A stretch of 64,000 bases of DNA from Labrenzia sp. CE80 (lineage in GTDB: Bacteria; Pseudomonadota; Alphaproteobacteria; Rhizobiales; Stappiaceae), in contig NZ_WAJT01000001.1 of the NCBI RefSeq assembly GCF_009650605.1, positions 372,001 to 436,000 of the forward strand, given 5' to 3'. Position 1 is the stretch's first letter; the number at the start of each line of letters is the position of its first letter. The position numbers and the translations under genes were made by a program. A model generated the notes under the pieces. That model made no database searches. It was not told where the DNA came from and saw nothing but the letters and a program-made list of their open reading frames with translations. This document shows positions 54,028-62,869 of this stretch, one piece after another.

Positions 54028-54618
54028 ATGCTCACCTTTCTCGCTGCCGTTTTCTTTCTTCTGATAACACCCGGACCGGGTGTGCTTTCTACAGCAGGTG
54101 TGGGTTCGGGCTTCGGCCGCCCGGCCGGATTGCGATATCTGATCGGATTGTTCCTGGGGACCAACATGGTCGCCTTGGCCGTGGTTTCCGGATTGGCCGC
54201 GGTCGTCTTTTCCATTCCGATCGTGCGTGACGCCTTGATGTGGGCGTCGGGAGCGTACCTTTTGTATCTGGCTCTCAAGATTGCGTTTTCGGGAACGCGC
54301 ATCGCCTTCATACATTCAGAGCGCCCGCCGGGAATTCTGGGCGGGTTGGCTCTTCAGGCCATCAATCCGAAGGCCTACGCTGTCAACACAGTGCTTTTTA
54401 CCGGATTTGGCTTTTGGCCCGAAAGCCTGATGACCGAGACGGTGTTCAAGTTCTTCATGATCAATGCGATCTGGATTCCGGTTCACCTTGCTTGGCTTGC
54501 GGCCGGGATCTATTTGCACCGCCTGGATCTCGATGAACGCACACACTTTGCGATCAACGTCGGGATGGCTCTTTCGATGCTGATGGTCGTCCTACTTGCC
54601 GTTCTCGCCGAGCTTTAG
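54028..54618 (+). CDS. LysE family transporter
   Basis: 196-residue membrane protein with about six helices and the family motif ITPGPGVLSTAGVGSGFG near the N terminus. Probable exporter of an amino acid or related solute. It is the second LysE-type gene in the window and only distantly like the first. Confidence 0.87.
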   Translation: MLTFLAAVFFLLITPGPGVLSTAGVGSGFGRPAGLRYLIGLFLGTNMVALAVVSGLAAVVFSIPIVRDALMWASGAYLLYLALKIAFSGTRIAFIHSERPPGILGGLALQAINPKAYAVNTVLFTGFGFWPESLMTETVFKFFMINAIWIPVHLAWLAAGIYLHRLDLDERTHFAINVGMALSMLMVVLLAVLAEL

Positions 54619-54748
54619 GCGATCGCTGGCGATGGATCAGGCGAGAACTGTAAATTAAACGGCATAAAAACCGCAAAAACGCACCAAGCTTAAACGACTG
54701 GAAACCGTGCTCTGGTAAAATTGGGGGAGTTAAGGAGAGCAGTCGATC

Positions 54749-55282
54749 ATGACCAATGGCTTGGAGCATTTGCAGGATCAACCTGACGCCAAGGTTGACG
54801 TCTTGGCGATTGACTTTGACAATCTCACCTGCGTCAAAGCGATCTTGTCCAACGTCAGTCAGTGGGGCTGTAGCCTGACCTCCGAGGACGCCAACGACCT
54901 TCGAAAGAACATCGGTATCCGGGTCGAGGAAAAATCCAAGCTTATTCGCGGCACCGTCACAGCTGTCAAAGGCGATGTTGCGTCGGTTATTTTCCCAAAA
55001 CAGGAAACAGTGGTTCAGGACAAGCGTCGTGAACGACGCAATCAGGTGTCCATTCCGGTCACTATCTCGGATCGCGGTGGTGTGACCGAGATTTCCGGCG
55101 TAATCGTTGATGCTGGGCAGAATGGTTGCCGGGTCAGCGCACAGGGTCTGACCAGTCTTCCTGAGGATGTGGTCCTCAACCTAAAGAACTTCGAAAAGCC
55201 GGTTCTGGGCGAATTTGCATGGCGCAATGGGAGTTTCGCCGGTCTGCGACTGCTTTGGGATGCCCAAGAATCTATCGGTTAG
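54749..55282 (+). CDS. PilZ domain protein
   Basis: 177 residues. The C-terminal half (about 90-170) is a PilZ cyclic di-GMP receptor domain: RRERRNQ supplies the Arg pair and DAGQNGCRV the second motif (DxxxxG-like). The N-terminal half resembles a degenerate second PilZ domain (NVSQWGCSL). With two GGDEF proteins in the window, cyclic di-GMP is actively used. Target unknown. Confidence 0.82.
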   Translation: MTNGLEHLQDQPDAKVDVLAIDFDNLTCVKAILSNVSQWGCSLTSEDANDLRKNIGIRVEEKSKLIRGTVTAVKGDVASVIFPKQETVVQDKRRERRNQVSIPVTISDRGGVTEISGVIVDAGQNGCRVSAQGLTSLPEDVVLNLKNFEKPVLGEFAWRNGSFAGLRLLWDAQESIG

Positions 55283-55307
55283 CGCTTGCCGCACTGAAAC
55301 ATATGAA

Positions 55308-55336
55308 AAGAAAAAGCCCGATCGTTCGAACGGGCT
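55308..55336 (-). terminator. Terminator of the edd-eda transcript
   Basis: AGCCCG and CGGGCT arms (55315-55320, 55331-55336) with an inner pairing loop; the minus strand continues with TTTTTCTTTTC. It lies between the convergent PilZ and eda genes. Confidence 0.78.
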
Positions 55337-55370
55337 CTTCCCGTAACATGCGCTTCAACAAGTGCTTTTC

Positions 55371-56009
55371 TTAGGCACTCAGGGCTGCTGCAGCGCGGGC
55401 ACGTTCCTCGATGCCAGCCCAGTCTTCAGCTGCGATTGCTTTGGCATCTGCGATCCAAGAACCTCCAACGCAAAGTACATTGGGCAGGGACAGGTAACCT
55501 GGAGCCTTATCGAGGCTGACGCCGCCGGTGGGACAAAATTTGGCTGCGGCGAGCGGAGAGGACAGGGATTTGAGGTAAGAGGCGCCGCCTGCCTGTTCAG
55601 CCGGGAAGAACTTCAGGCGCTCATAGCCGCGCTCCAAGAGTGCCATGACCTCGGAGGACGTCGCTGCGCCGGGCAGCAGCGGGGTATCGCTTTGTTCGGC
55701 AATATCGAGCAGTTTCGTGGTGGCGCCCGGTGAGACGATGAACTGGCTTCCGGCAGCGACGGCCGCTTCATATTGGGCCTGATCGAGAACCGTGCCGGCG
55801 CCAGGGATAGCACCTTCCACGTTGTCTGCGACGAGCTTGATGGCTTCCAGTGCGCGCGGTGTGCGCAGGGTGATCTCGATGGAGGGGAGACCGCCGCGCA
55901 CAAGTGCTTCAGCCATTGGAACGGCTTTCGCCGGGTCTTCGATCACAAGGACCGGGATCACCGGAGCTGCAGTCATTACACGTTCGATCAGGGCAATATT
56001 TTGCGGCAT
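55371..56009 (-). CDS. eda: 2-dehydro-3-deoxy-6-phosphogluconate aldolase
   Basis: 212 residues from ATG 56009 (GAGGAA upstream; the frame extends to 56060). Splits KDPG to pyruvate and glyceraldehyde 3-phosphate. The catalytic Glu is in SIEITLRT (E45) and the Schiff-base Lys in RLKFFPAE (near 134). Probably co-transcribed after edd. Confidence 0.94.
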   Translation of the reverse strand: MPQNIALIERVMTAAPVIPVLVIEDPAKAVPMAEALVRGGLPSIEITLRTPRALEAIKLVADNVEGAIPGAGTVLDQAQYEAAVAAGSQFIVSPGATTKLLDIAEQSDTPLLPGAATSSEVMALLERGYERLKFFPAEQAGGASYLKSLSSPLAAAKFCPTGGVSLDKAPGYLSLPNVLCVGGSWIADAKAIAAEDWAGIEERARAAAALSA

Positions 56010-56115
56010 TTTCGTTCCTCGGTTCCGGTATTTACCGGTTTCTATCTTTTTAGCGGCCATTCGCCAATGCGTCCGGTCCTATCGAGCCGGATGATGGCAA
56101 GTCGGTCGGGGGTGT

Positions 56116-57936
56116 TTAGGCGTCAAAGACATGGGCCCCGGTGTCGGCGCTGCCCACATTGGCCCGGAACGCTGCGAAGAGATCGCGGCCAACGCCAACA
56201 TGATGAGACGACATGTCCTGGGTTGCGGGTGTACGGGCCGCGAGCTCTGCGTTCTCTACCAGCACTGTGAGCTCGCCGGTGACCGCGTCGACACGGATCA
56301 TGTCTCCGTCGCGAATGAGTGCCACAGGGCCACCATCCGCCGCTTCGGGGGTCAGGTGAATGGCAGCGGGGATCTTGCCCGAAGCGCCCGACATGCGGCC
56401 ATCCGTGATCAGCGCCACCTTATGGCCGCGGTCCTGCAGAATCCCTAGGGCCGGTGTCAGCTTGTGCAGCTCGGGCATACCGCAGGCCTTGGGGCCCATG
56501 AAGCGCACGACGGCCGCCACATCGCCAGTGAATTCCTTGTTGGAGAACGCGGCCAGGAAGTCCTCCTGGGAATGGAAGACGCGGGCCGGGGCCTCGATGA
56601 TATGGCGTTCCTTGGCAACTGCCGAGATCTTGATGACCGCCTTGCCGAGGTTGCCTGTCAGTACTTTCAGTCCACCGTTGGGGGAAAACGCTTTCGCGAA
56701 AGGCGCGACGACGTTTTCATCTCCCGAGATTTCGGGAACAGGGGTGCGGACGACATTGCCGGTGCCGTCCAGACTGGCCTCGACGGTGTAGCCGGAGAGG
56801 TCCGTGCCGTTCACGGTCTTCACATCCTGATGCAGATAGCCTTCGCTGAGCAGCTCACGGATCAGAAAGCCAAGTCCACCCGCAGCCTGAAAATGATTCA
56901 CATCGGCCTTGCCGTTCGGGTAGACGCGCGCCAGAAGCGGCACAACGTCCGAAAGCTCGGATATATCGTCCCAGGTCAACTTGATGCCTGCGGCATATGC
57001 CATGGCGACCAGGTGCATGGTGTGGTTGGTCGACCCGCCGGTGGCATGAAGGCCAATCACGCCATTGACGACCGCTTTCTCGTCAATGACTTCGCCGACC
57101 GGTGTGAATTCATTGCCTAACGCCGTGATTGCGAGCGCTCGTTTGGCTGCTTCACGGGTCAGTGCTTCGCGTAGTGGCGTGCCCGGGTTTACGAAAGACG
57201 CCCCGGGCAGGTGCAGGCCCATGATTTCCATCAGCATCTGATTGGAGTTGGCCGTGCCGTAAAAGGTACAGGTGCCGGGACCGTGATATGATTTTGATTC
57301 AGACTCGAGCAATTCAGCACGGCCGACCTTTCCTTCGGCATAAAGCTGGCGCGTCTTGGCTTTCTCGTCGTTCGAGATGCCAGTGGTCATCGGACCGGCC
57401 GGGATGAAGATTGCCGGCAGGTGGCCAAACGACAGGGCGGCAATCAGAAGGCCGGGAACGATCTTGTCGCAGATGCCCATGAAGACGGCTGCATCGAACA
57501 TCTGGTGCGACAGGCCGACTGCGGCAGACATGGCGATGATGTCGCGCGAAAAGAGCGACAGCTCCATGCCGTCCTGGCCCTGTGTGACGCCGTCGCACAT
57601 GGCAGGCACACCACCGGCAACCTGCGCTACCGCGCCAACCTCGTGGGCCGCCTGGCGGATCAAGTCCGGATAACGCTCATAGGGCTGATGAGCCGACAGC
57701 ATGTCGTTATAGGCGGTGATGATGCCAAGATTTGGGACAACATCTCCCGAAAGCGCTGCCTTGTCGCCCGGCGCGCAGGCGGCAAAGCCGTGGGCCAGGT
57801 TGCCACAGGCTAGGCGTGAGCGCTGGGGGCCCTTGTCTGCCGCAGCGCGAATGCGCTCGAGGTAGATCGAGCGGCTGTCATGACTGCGCCTGGCAATACG
57901 TTCGGTCACTTCGCCGATACGTGCTTGGATCGTCAT
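56116..57936 (-). CDS. edd: 6-phosphogluconate dehydratase
   Basis: 606-residue Fe-S dehydratase making KDPG. The family segments SRDIIAMSAAVGLSHQMFDAAVFMGICDKIVPGLLI, CTFYGTANSNQMLME and VALITDGRMSGASGKIPAAIHLTPEA are present with the cluster Cys residues. A palindrome at 58049-58064 precedes it. Confidence 0.95.
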   Translation of the reverse strand: MTIQARIGEVTERIARRSHDSRSIYLERIRAAADKGPQRSRLACGNLAHGFAACAPGDKAALSGDVVPNLGIITAYNDMLSAHQPYERYPDLIRQAAHEVGAVAQVAGGVPAMCDGVTQGQDGMELSLFSRDIIAMSAAVGLSHQMFDAAVFMGICDKIVPGLLIAALSFGHLPAIFIPAGPMTTGISNDEKAKTRQLYAEGKVGRAELLESESKSYHGPGTCTFYGTANSNQMLMEIMGLHLPGASFVNPGTPLREALTREAAKRALAITALGNEFTPVGEVIDEKAVVNGVIGLHATGGSTNHTMHLVAMAYAAGIKLTWDDISELSDVVPLLARVYPNGKADVNHFQAAGGLGFLIRELLSEGYLHQDVKTVNGTDLSGYTVEASLDGTGNVVRTPVPEISGDENVVAPFAKAFSPNGGLKVLTGNLGKAVIKISAVAKERHIIEAPARVFHSQEDFLAAFSNKEFTGDVAAVVRFMGPKACGMPELHKLTPALGILQDRGHKVALITDGRMSGASGKIPAAIHLTPEAADGGPVALIRDGDMIRVDAVTGELTVLVENAELAARTPATQDMSSHHVGVGRDLFAAFRANVGSADTGAHVFDA

Positions 57937-58048
57937 GTCTTCACATCCTTCTTGTCCGCTTTGGGGTATCGATGATCATCAGGTGACGAGTTGATCGACC
58001 GCGGAGTTGCGCCAAAGAAGGGAACAGGCTCGGTTCTTTGGCATTTCT

Positions 58049-58064
58049 TTTCAATCGATTGAAA
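58049..58064. promoter_or_regulatory. Palindrome upstream of edd
   Basis: TTTCAATCGATTGAAA, a perfect 16-base palindrome 113 bases before edd. It shares the AATCGATT core with the zwf site. Confidence 0.6.
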
Positions 58065-58168
58065 TTTGCATTGCAGTATGACCTTGAAATGTCACAACAA
58101 TACAAATCTCGACGGACGTCCCGTCTTGGGGAGTGCCCGGCCTGACGCATAGCCGGCCGGGCGCCCTG

Positions 58169-59641
58169 TCAAAGTCCGTCTTCGGCCCATGTGCGGCCGT
58201 CACGCTCTACAAGCGCGATAGAGGCCGAGGGGCCCCAGGTGCCGGCGGTGTAGCCACGCGGCGTTTCCTTGGAGTTGGTCCACGCGGAGAGGATCGGATC
58301 GACCCATGCCCATGCGGCGTCCACTTCATCACGGCGCATGAAGAGGGTCTGGTTGCCACGAATGACATCCATGATCAGGCGTTCGTAGGCGTCCGGATTG
58401 CGGACCTTGAATGCGTCGGCGAAGCTCATGTCGAGGGGCACTTCGCGCAGGCGCATGCCGCCAGGACCAGGATCCTTGATCATCACCTTCATCTGTACGC
58501 CTTCGTCAGGCTGCAGGCGGATGATCAGCCTGTTGGCCGAAATGGTGCCAGCTTCCTCGTCAAAGATCGAGTGCGGAATCGGACGGAACTGCACCACGAT
58601 TTCCGAGACGCGCTGGGCCAGCCTCTTGCCCGTCCGCAGATAGAACGGGACGCCAGCCCACCGCCAATTGGCGATCTCTGCTTTCAGTGCGACAAAAGTC
58701 TCCGTGGTGCTGTCGTCCCGGCCCAGTTCTTCGAGGTAGCCGGGCACAGCTCCGCCGGCAGAGGCGCCGGCCTTATACTGTCCGCGCACGGTCAATTTGT
58801 CCGCGGTGGCTTCCGTGATGGGGGCGAGGGCTTTCAGGACCTTGAGCTTTTCATCTCGAACGCTGTCCGCGTTCATGGATTCAGGCGGTTCCATGGCCAC
58901 AAGGCAAAGCAGCTGAAGGATGTGGTTTTGAACCATGTCCCGCAATGCGCCAGCGGTGTCGTAGTAGCCTGCGCGGCCGCCGGTTCCCAGAGCTTCGGCG
59001 ACAGTGATCTGCACATGATCAATATGGGCTGCATTCCAAAGTGGCTCGAAGAGCGCATTGGCGAAGCGCAACGCCATAAGGTTCTGCACTGTTTCCTTGC
59101 CCAGGTAGTGGTCGATACGGAAGATCTGGTGCTCGTCGAAGACGCCGCCGACGTTGTCATTCAGCGTCTTGGCAGATGCGCCGTCCTTGCCGATCGGCTT
59201 TTCAATGACGACACGCGTCTTGTCGGTCACAAGGCCAGCGTCACCGATGCTCTTGCAGATGGTGCCGAAGAGGTCCGGTCCAACGGCAAGGTAGAAGGCG
59301 CGGATGACATCCGGGCGCTCGTCGAGGATAGTTTTGAGATCATCCCAACCTTCGCCGGACCCAATGTCGATGGTGACATAGTGCAGGCGGGCCAGGAAGA
59401 CTTCGAGGGCGTCCGCGTCGACGTCGCCGACATGTTCGCTGAGGGCTTCGCGAGCCCAGGCCTTGTAATCATCATCGGAGTACTTGCGGCGGGAAGAGGC
59501 GATGATCCGGGCGTTCTCCGGCAGCTGACCATCACAGCAACGATGATAAAGCGCGGGGATCAGCTTGCGGTGCGCAAGGTCTCCCGATGCTCCGAAGACA
59601 ACCAAGTCGAACTCATCGACTTCTATGACGCGTACTGCCAT
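58169..59641 (-). CDS. zwf: Glucose-6-phosphate 1-dehydrogenase
   Basis: 490 residues from ATG 59641 (AAGGA 8 bases upstream). Oxidises glucose 6-phosphate to the lactone with NADP. Coenzyme motif GASGDLAHRKL, the active-site RIDHYLGKETVQNL with its catalytic His, and EKPIGKD are present. It is followed by edd with no pgl gene between, unlike many alphaproteobacteria. Confidence 0.95.
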   Translation of the reverse strand: MAVRVIEVDEFDLVVFGASGDLAHRKLIPALYHRCCDGQLPENARIIASSRRKYSDDDYKAWAREALSEHVGDVDADALEVFLARLHYVTIDIGSGEGWDDLKTILDERPDVIRAFYLAVGPDLFGTICKSIGDAGLVTDKTRVVIEKPIGKDGASAKTLNDNVGGVFDEHQIFRIDHYLGKETVQNLMALRFANALFEPLWNAAHIDHVQITVAEALGTGGRAGYYDTAGALRDMVQNHILQLLCLVAMEPPESMNADSVRDEKLKVLKALAPITEATADKLTVRGQYKAGASAGGAVPGYLEELGRDDSTTETFVALKAEIANWRWAGVPFYLRTGKRLAQRVSEIVVQFRPIPHSIFDEEAGTISANRLIIRLQPDEGVQMKVMIKDPGPGGMRLREVPLDMSFADAFKVRNPDAYERLIMDVIRGNQTLFMRRDEVDAAWAWVDPILSAWTNSKETPRGYTAGTWGPSASIALVERDGRTWAEDGL

Positions 59642-59675
59642 GCGTGCGGTCCTTGATTTGAATTCTTTCCGGGTT

Positions 59676-59689
59676 TTAAATCGATTTAA
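59676..59689. promoter_or_regulatory. Palindrome upstream of zwf
   Basis: TTAAATCGATTTAA, a perfect 14-base palindrome 35 bases before zwf, related to sites before edd and pgi. Confidence 0.65.
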
Positions 59690-59876
59690 TCGGCCTGTCA
59701 GCAAGCAGATCATGTTTTTTGCATTTTGATTCCGATTTTTTTCGGCGTCCGAATAAAATGCAACATGATTGGGTTAGGCGAACATTCCTGTATTCGAAGC
59801 CGATAGTCAAACTCGCTACCGAAGCAAGCGCTATCACGACCTGCATTGCTGAAATGCGAAGCCGATGGCTTCGCTA

Positions 59877-60650
59877 TTAGGCTGCAAGAGTGCTGGGTGG
59901 CTCCATCGCGCCGGTCATGATCGCCACAGCGTCGGACATCGAGAAATCCTGAGGTCTAATGACAGCTGCCCGCTTTCCAAGGCGATGGATATGGATCCGA
60001 TCGGCCACCTCAAACACATGCGGCATGTTGTGGCTTATCAGGATGATTGGCATTCCCCGCGTCTGAACATCCTTGATCAGATCCAACACCCGCCGGCTTT
60101 CCTTGACACCCAGGGCGGCTGTCGGTTCATCCATGATGACCACCTTGGATCCGAAAGCGGCAGCGCGTGCCACGGCTACACCTTGGCGCTGGCCACCGGA
60201 CAGTGTTTCCACTGCCTGGTTTATGTTCTGAATTGTCAACAGCCCGAGTTCACTTAGCTTTTCCCGCGCAACTTCTTCCATTTTTTTGCGATCGAGTTGG
60301 CGTAGCCATTTGCCGCGGAACCCGGGTTTTCTGATTTCGCGACCCATGAACATGTTGTCGGCGATCGAGAGGGCAGGTGACATGGCCAGGGTTTGGTAGA
60401 CTGTTTCAATTCCAGCTTCACGCGCCTGGATAGGTGAGGTGAACTGTATTTTCTTGCCGTCCAGAAAGATGTCGCCTTCGTCCGGCACAATGGCGCCTGA
60501 AATTGCCTTGATGAGAGACGTTTTGCCGGCGCCGTTGTCACCAATAACTGCCAGGATTTCACCGGGCATGAGGTCGAAGTCACAGTTGTCGATAGCTGTG
60601 ACACGACCATAGCGCTTGACCAGGTTGCGGCCTTTGAGGATGGGTTCCAT
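59877..60650 (-). CDS. frcA: Sugar ABC transporter ATP-binding protein (FrcA-like)
   Basis: 257-residue single-domain ABC ATPase: Walker A GDNGAGKT (37-44), signature LSGGQRQGVAV, Walker B VVIMDEPTAALG and H-loop ISHN. The single ATPase domain matches the fructose-type Frc importer rather than RbsA or XylG, which have two. Its ATG overlaps the permease stop by one base. Confidence 0.87.
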   Translation of the reverse strand: MEPILKGRNLVKRYGRVTAIDNCDFDLMPGEILAVIGDNGAGKTSLIKAISGAIVPDEGDIFLDGKKIQFTSPIQAREAGIETVYQTLAMSPALSIADNMFMGREIRKPGFRGKWLRQLDRKKMEEVAREKLSELGLLTIQNINQAVETLSGGQRQGVAVARAAAFGSKVVIMDEPTAALGVKESRRVLDLIKDVQTRGMPIILISHNMPHVFEVADRIHIHRLGKRAAVIRPQDFSMSDAVAIMTGAMEPPSTLAA

Positions 60651-61732
60651 CACACTGATACCTTTCTGATCCATTGGTCCACAGCAACCGCGCCAATAAT
60701 GAGGGCGCCGATGAGCAGGTAGGTCCATTGGGCGTCTGCGCCTAACAGGCGTAGCCCCAGAGTGAAGACACCTACGATAAGCGCACCAAACAACGTTCCA
60801 AGGATGGAACCTCGGCCGCCAAACAGAGAGATGCCTCCGATCACGACTGCCGTAATGGATTCGATGTTTGCAAGCTGTCCTGATGTTGGTGAAACGGATC
60901 CGATCCGCCCTATAAGTGCCCAGCCGGCGAAGGCGCAGATCAGACCGGACAAGACATACACGGAGATCAGAGTACGGGTGACCTGAACGCCTGAAAGTTT
61001 TGCTGCCTCCGGGTCGTCTCCAACCGCATAGACGTGGCGTCCCCAGGCCGTCTGGCGAAGGCAATAGGCAAGCAGAAGCACAAGCAGAACCATAAAAATC
61101 ACGCCGTAAGTGAAGATAGCTCCGCCGATGTTGACCTTGTTGCCAAAGAACTGAAGCAAGGGGGCATGCGCTGCAATGTCCTGAGACCGAATGGTTTCAT
61201 TGGCAGAGTAGAGAAAATTCGCAGCTAGAACGATTTGCCACATACCGAGAGTGACAATGAACGGCGGGAGTTTCATCACGGCGATCAACCAACCGTTGAT
61301 GTAGCCACAGATCGATCCGCACAGCAGTCCGCAGACAACGGCTATCTCCACCGGAAGGCCATAGCGGAACGTGAACTGGCCCATTACCACGGACGAGAGC
61401 ACCATGATTGCTCCGACGGACAGGTCAATGCCCGCTGTCAGGATGACGATGCTTTGTGCTGCTGCAACAATGCCGACGATCTGTACCTGCTGGAGGATCA
61501 GGGCCATTGCGAAGGGTGAAAAGAACTTGGATCCCAAAAGAATCCCGAATACCAGCAAGGATAGCGCCAGAACGATCAATGGAACGAGTGAAGGCGTTAC
61601 ATGGAGCGCATATTGAGCCTTGTGGATAAAGCCTTGTCGGTTGTCGTCAAATTCGGCGACAGCCTGCGGGCTTGAAACTGCGATCGCCTCATAGTCCTGC
61701 GGCTCAGTGCCGCTTGTGTCTTGTGACGCCAT
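60650..61732 (-). CDS. frcC: Sugar ABC transporter permease (FrcC-like)
   Basis: 360 residues with about ten membrane helices and the BPD_transp_2 pattern: LTAGIDLSVGAIM, YAVGDDPEAAKLSGV and GRGSILGTLFGALIVG. A hydrophilic 35-residue N-terminal tail is typical of FrcC. Middle gene of the transport operon. Confidence 0.9.
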   Translation of the reverse strand: MASQDTSGTEPQDYEAIAVSSPQAVAEFDDNRQGFIHKAQYALHVTPSLVPLIVLALSLLVFGILLGSKFFSPFAMALILQQVQIVGIVAAAQSIVILTAGIDLSVGAIMVLSSVVMGQFTFRYGLPVEIAVVCGLLCGSICGYINGWLIAVMKLPPFIVTLGMWQIVLAANFLYSANETIRSQDIAAHAPLLQFFGNKVNIGGAIFTYGVIFMVLLVLLLAYCLRQTAWGRHVYAVGDDPEAAKLSGVQVTRTLISVYVLSGLICAFAGWALIGRIGSVSPTSGQLANIESITAVVIGGISLFGGRGSILGTLFGALIVGVFTLGLRLLGADAQWTYLLIGALIIGAVAVDQWIRKVSV

Positions 61733-61827
61733 CCCTCGTCCTCCCTTGGCTCTTTTTCAGAGCCGCGTTTTGAAAAGGGCGGCTTGGAGGCCGCCCTTAG
61801 CGTGCTGGTCATCAGTTCTCGGCTGTC

Positions 61828-62847
61828 TTACCCCCAGCAGAGCTTCGTGCCTTCTGTCGTATCGATCGACTCGACCCCCTCGACAGGCTTGTCTGTAACG
61901 AGTGCAACACCTGTGTCGAAGAAGTCCTTGCCTGCGGTGGGCTTTGGCTTTGTGCCGTCTTTTGCGAACTGCGCAATTGCTTCGATGCCGAGCGAAGCCA
62001 TCAGCAATGGGTACTGTTGAGATGTTGCGCCAATGATGCCGTCCTTAACGTTGGCGACACCTGGGCAGCCGCCATCGACCGAAACGATCAAAACGTCATT
62101 TTCACGGCCGATAGACTTCAATGCCTCATAGGCACCGGCTGCAGCTGGCTCGTTGATTGTGTAAACGACATTGATCATGGGGTCCTGTGCCAGAAGGTTC
62201 TCCATGGCCTTCCGGCCGCCTTCCTCGTTGCCGGCGGTTACGTCGTTACCAACGATCCGTGGATCGGTTTCATCTCCCCACCTTTTTGGGTCTGCGAGAT
62301 CGATACCGAAGCCCTGCAGGAAGCCCTGGTCACGCAGGACACCTACGCTCGGTTGGCTGACCGCTAGGTCGAGCATTGCGATTTTGGCATTTTTTGCCTC
62401 ATCGCCAAGAGAGGCTGCTGCCCATTTACCAATGAGTTCCCCGGCGAGGAAATTGTCGGTTGCGAATGTTGCGTCGGCAGAATCGATCGGTTCAAGCGGG
62501 GTATCCAGCGCGATCACCAAAATCCCTGCGTCACGGGCCTGCTTGACCGCTGGCACAATGGAAGAGGTGTCGGAAGCTGTAAGCAAAATGCCCTTCGCGC
62601 CATCTGCGATACAGGTCTCGATGGCGGCCACCTGAGTTTCGTGATCACCGTCGATTTTTCCGGCAAAAGACTTGAGCTCGATGCCGAGATCTGCGGCCTT
62701 TGCGGTGGCCCCTTCCTTCATTTTTACAAAGAATGGGTTGGTGTCGGTCTTGGTAATCAGGCAGGCAGAAACATCGGCTGCTGCTGCAGGAAGAGTTGCA
62801 ATTGATATGAATATGGAACTTGTCAGAAGTAACTTGCGGATCATCAT
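61828..62847 (-). CDS. frcB: Sugar ABC transporter substrate-binding protein (FrcB-like)
   Basis: 339-residue periplasmic binding protein with a signal peptide (cleavage near PAAAADV). It belongs to the ribose/fructose group (Peripla_BP_4), with TNPFFVKMKEGATAKAADLG and IVSVDGGCPGVANVKDG. Fructose, ribose and mannose are candidates by similarity to the rhizobial Frc system. First gene of the operon. Confidence 0.88.
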   Translation of the reverse strand: MMIRKLLLTSSIFISIATLPAAAADVSACLITKTDTNPFFVKMKEGATAKAADLGIELKSFAGKIDGDHETQVAAIETCIADGAKGILLTASDTSSIVPAVKQARDAGILVIALDTPLEPIDSADATFATDNFLAGELIGKWAAASLGDEAKNAKIAMLDLAVSQPSVGVLRDQGFLQGFGIDLADPKRWGDETDPRIVGNDVTAGNEEGGRKAMENLLAQDPMINVVYTINEPAAAGAYEALKSIGRENDVLIVSVDGGCPGVANVKDGIIGATSQQYPLLMASLGIEAIAQFAKDGTKPKPTAGKDFFDTGVALVTDKPVEGVESIDTTEGTKLCWG

Positions 62848-62869
62848 TTTTCCTCCCTGGCCAGTGATT

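Noticed and set aside
58133..59656. 507-residue plus-strand open frame
   Set aside because: Shadow of zwf; no ribosome site or motifs.
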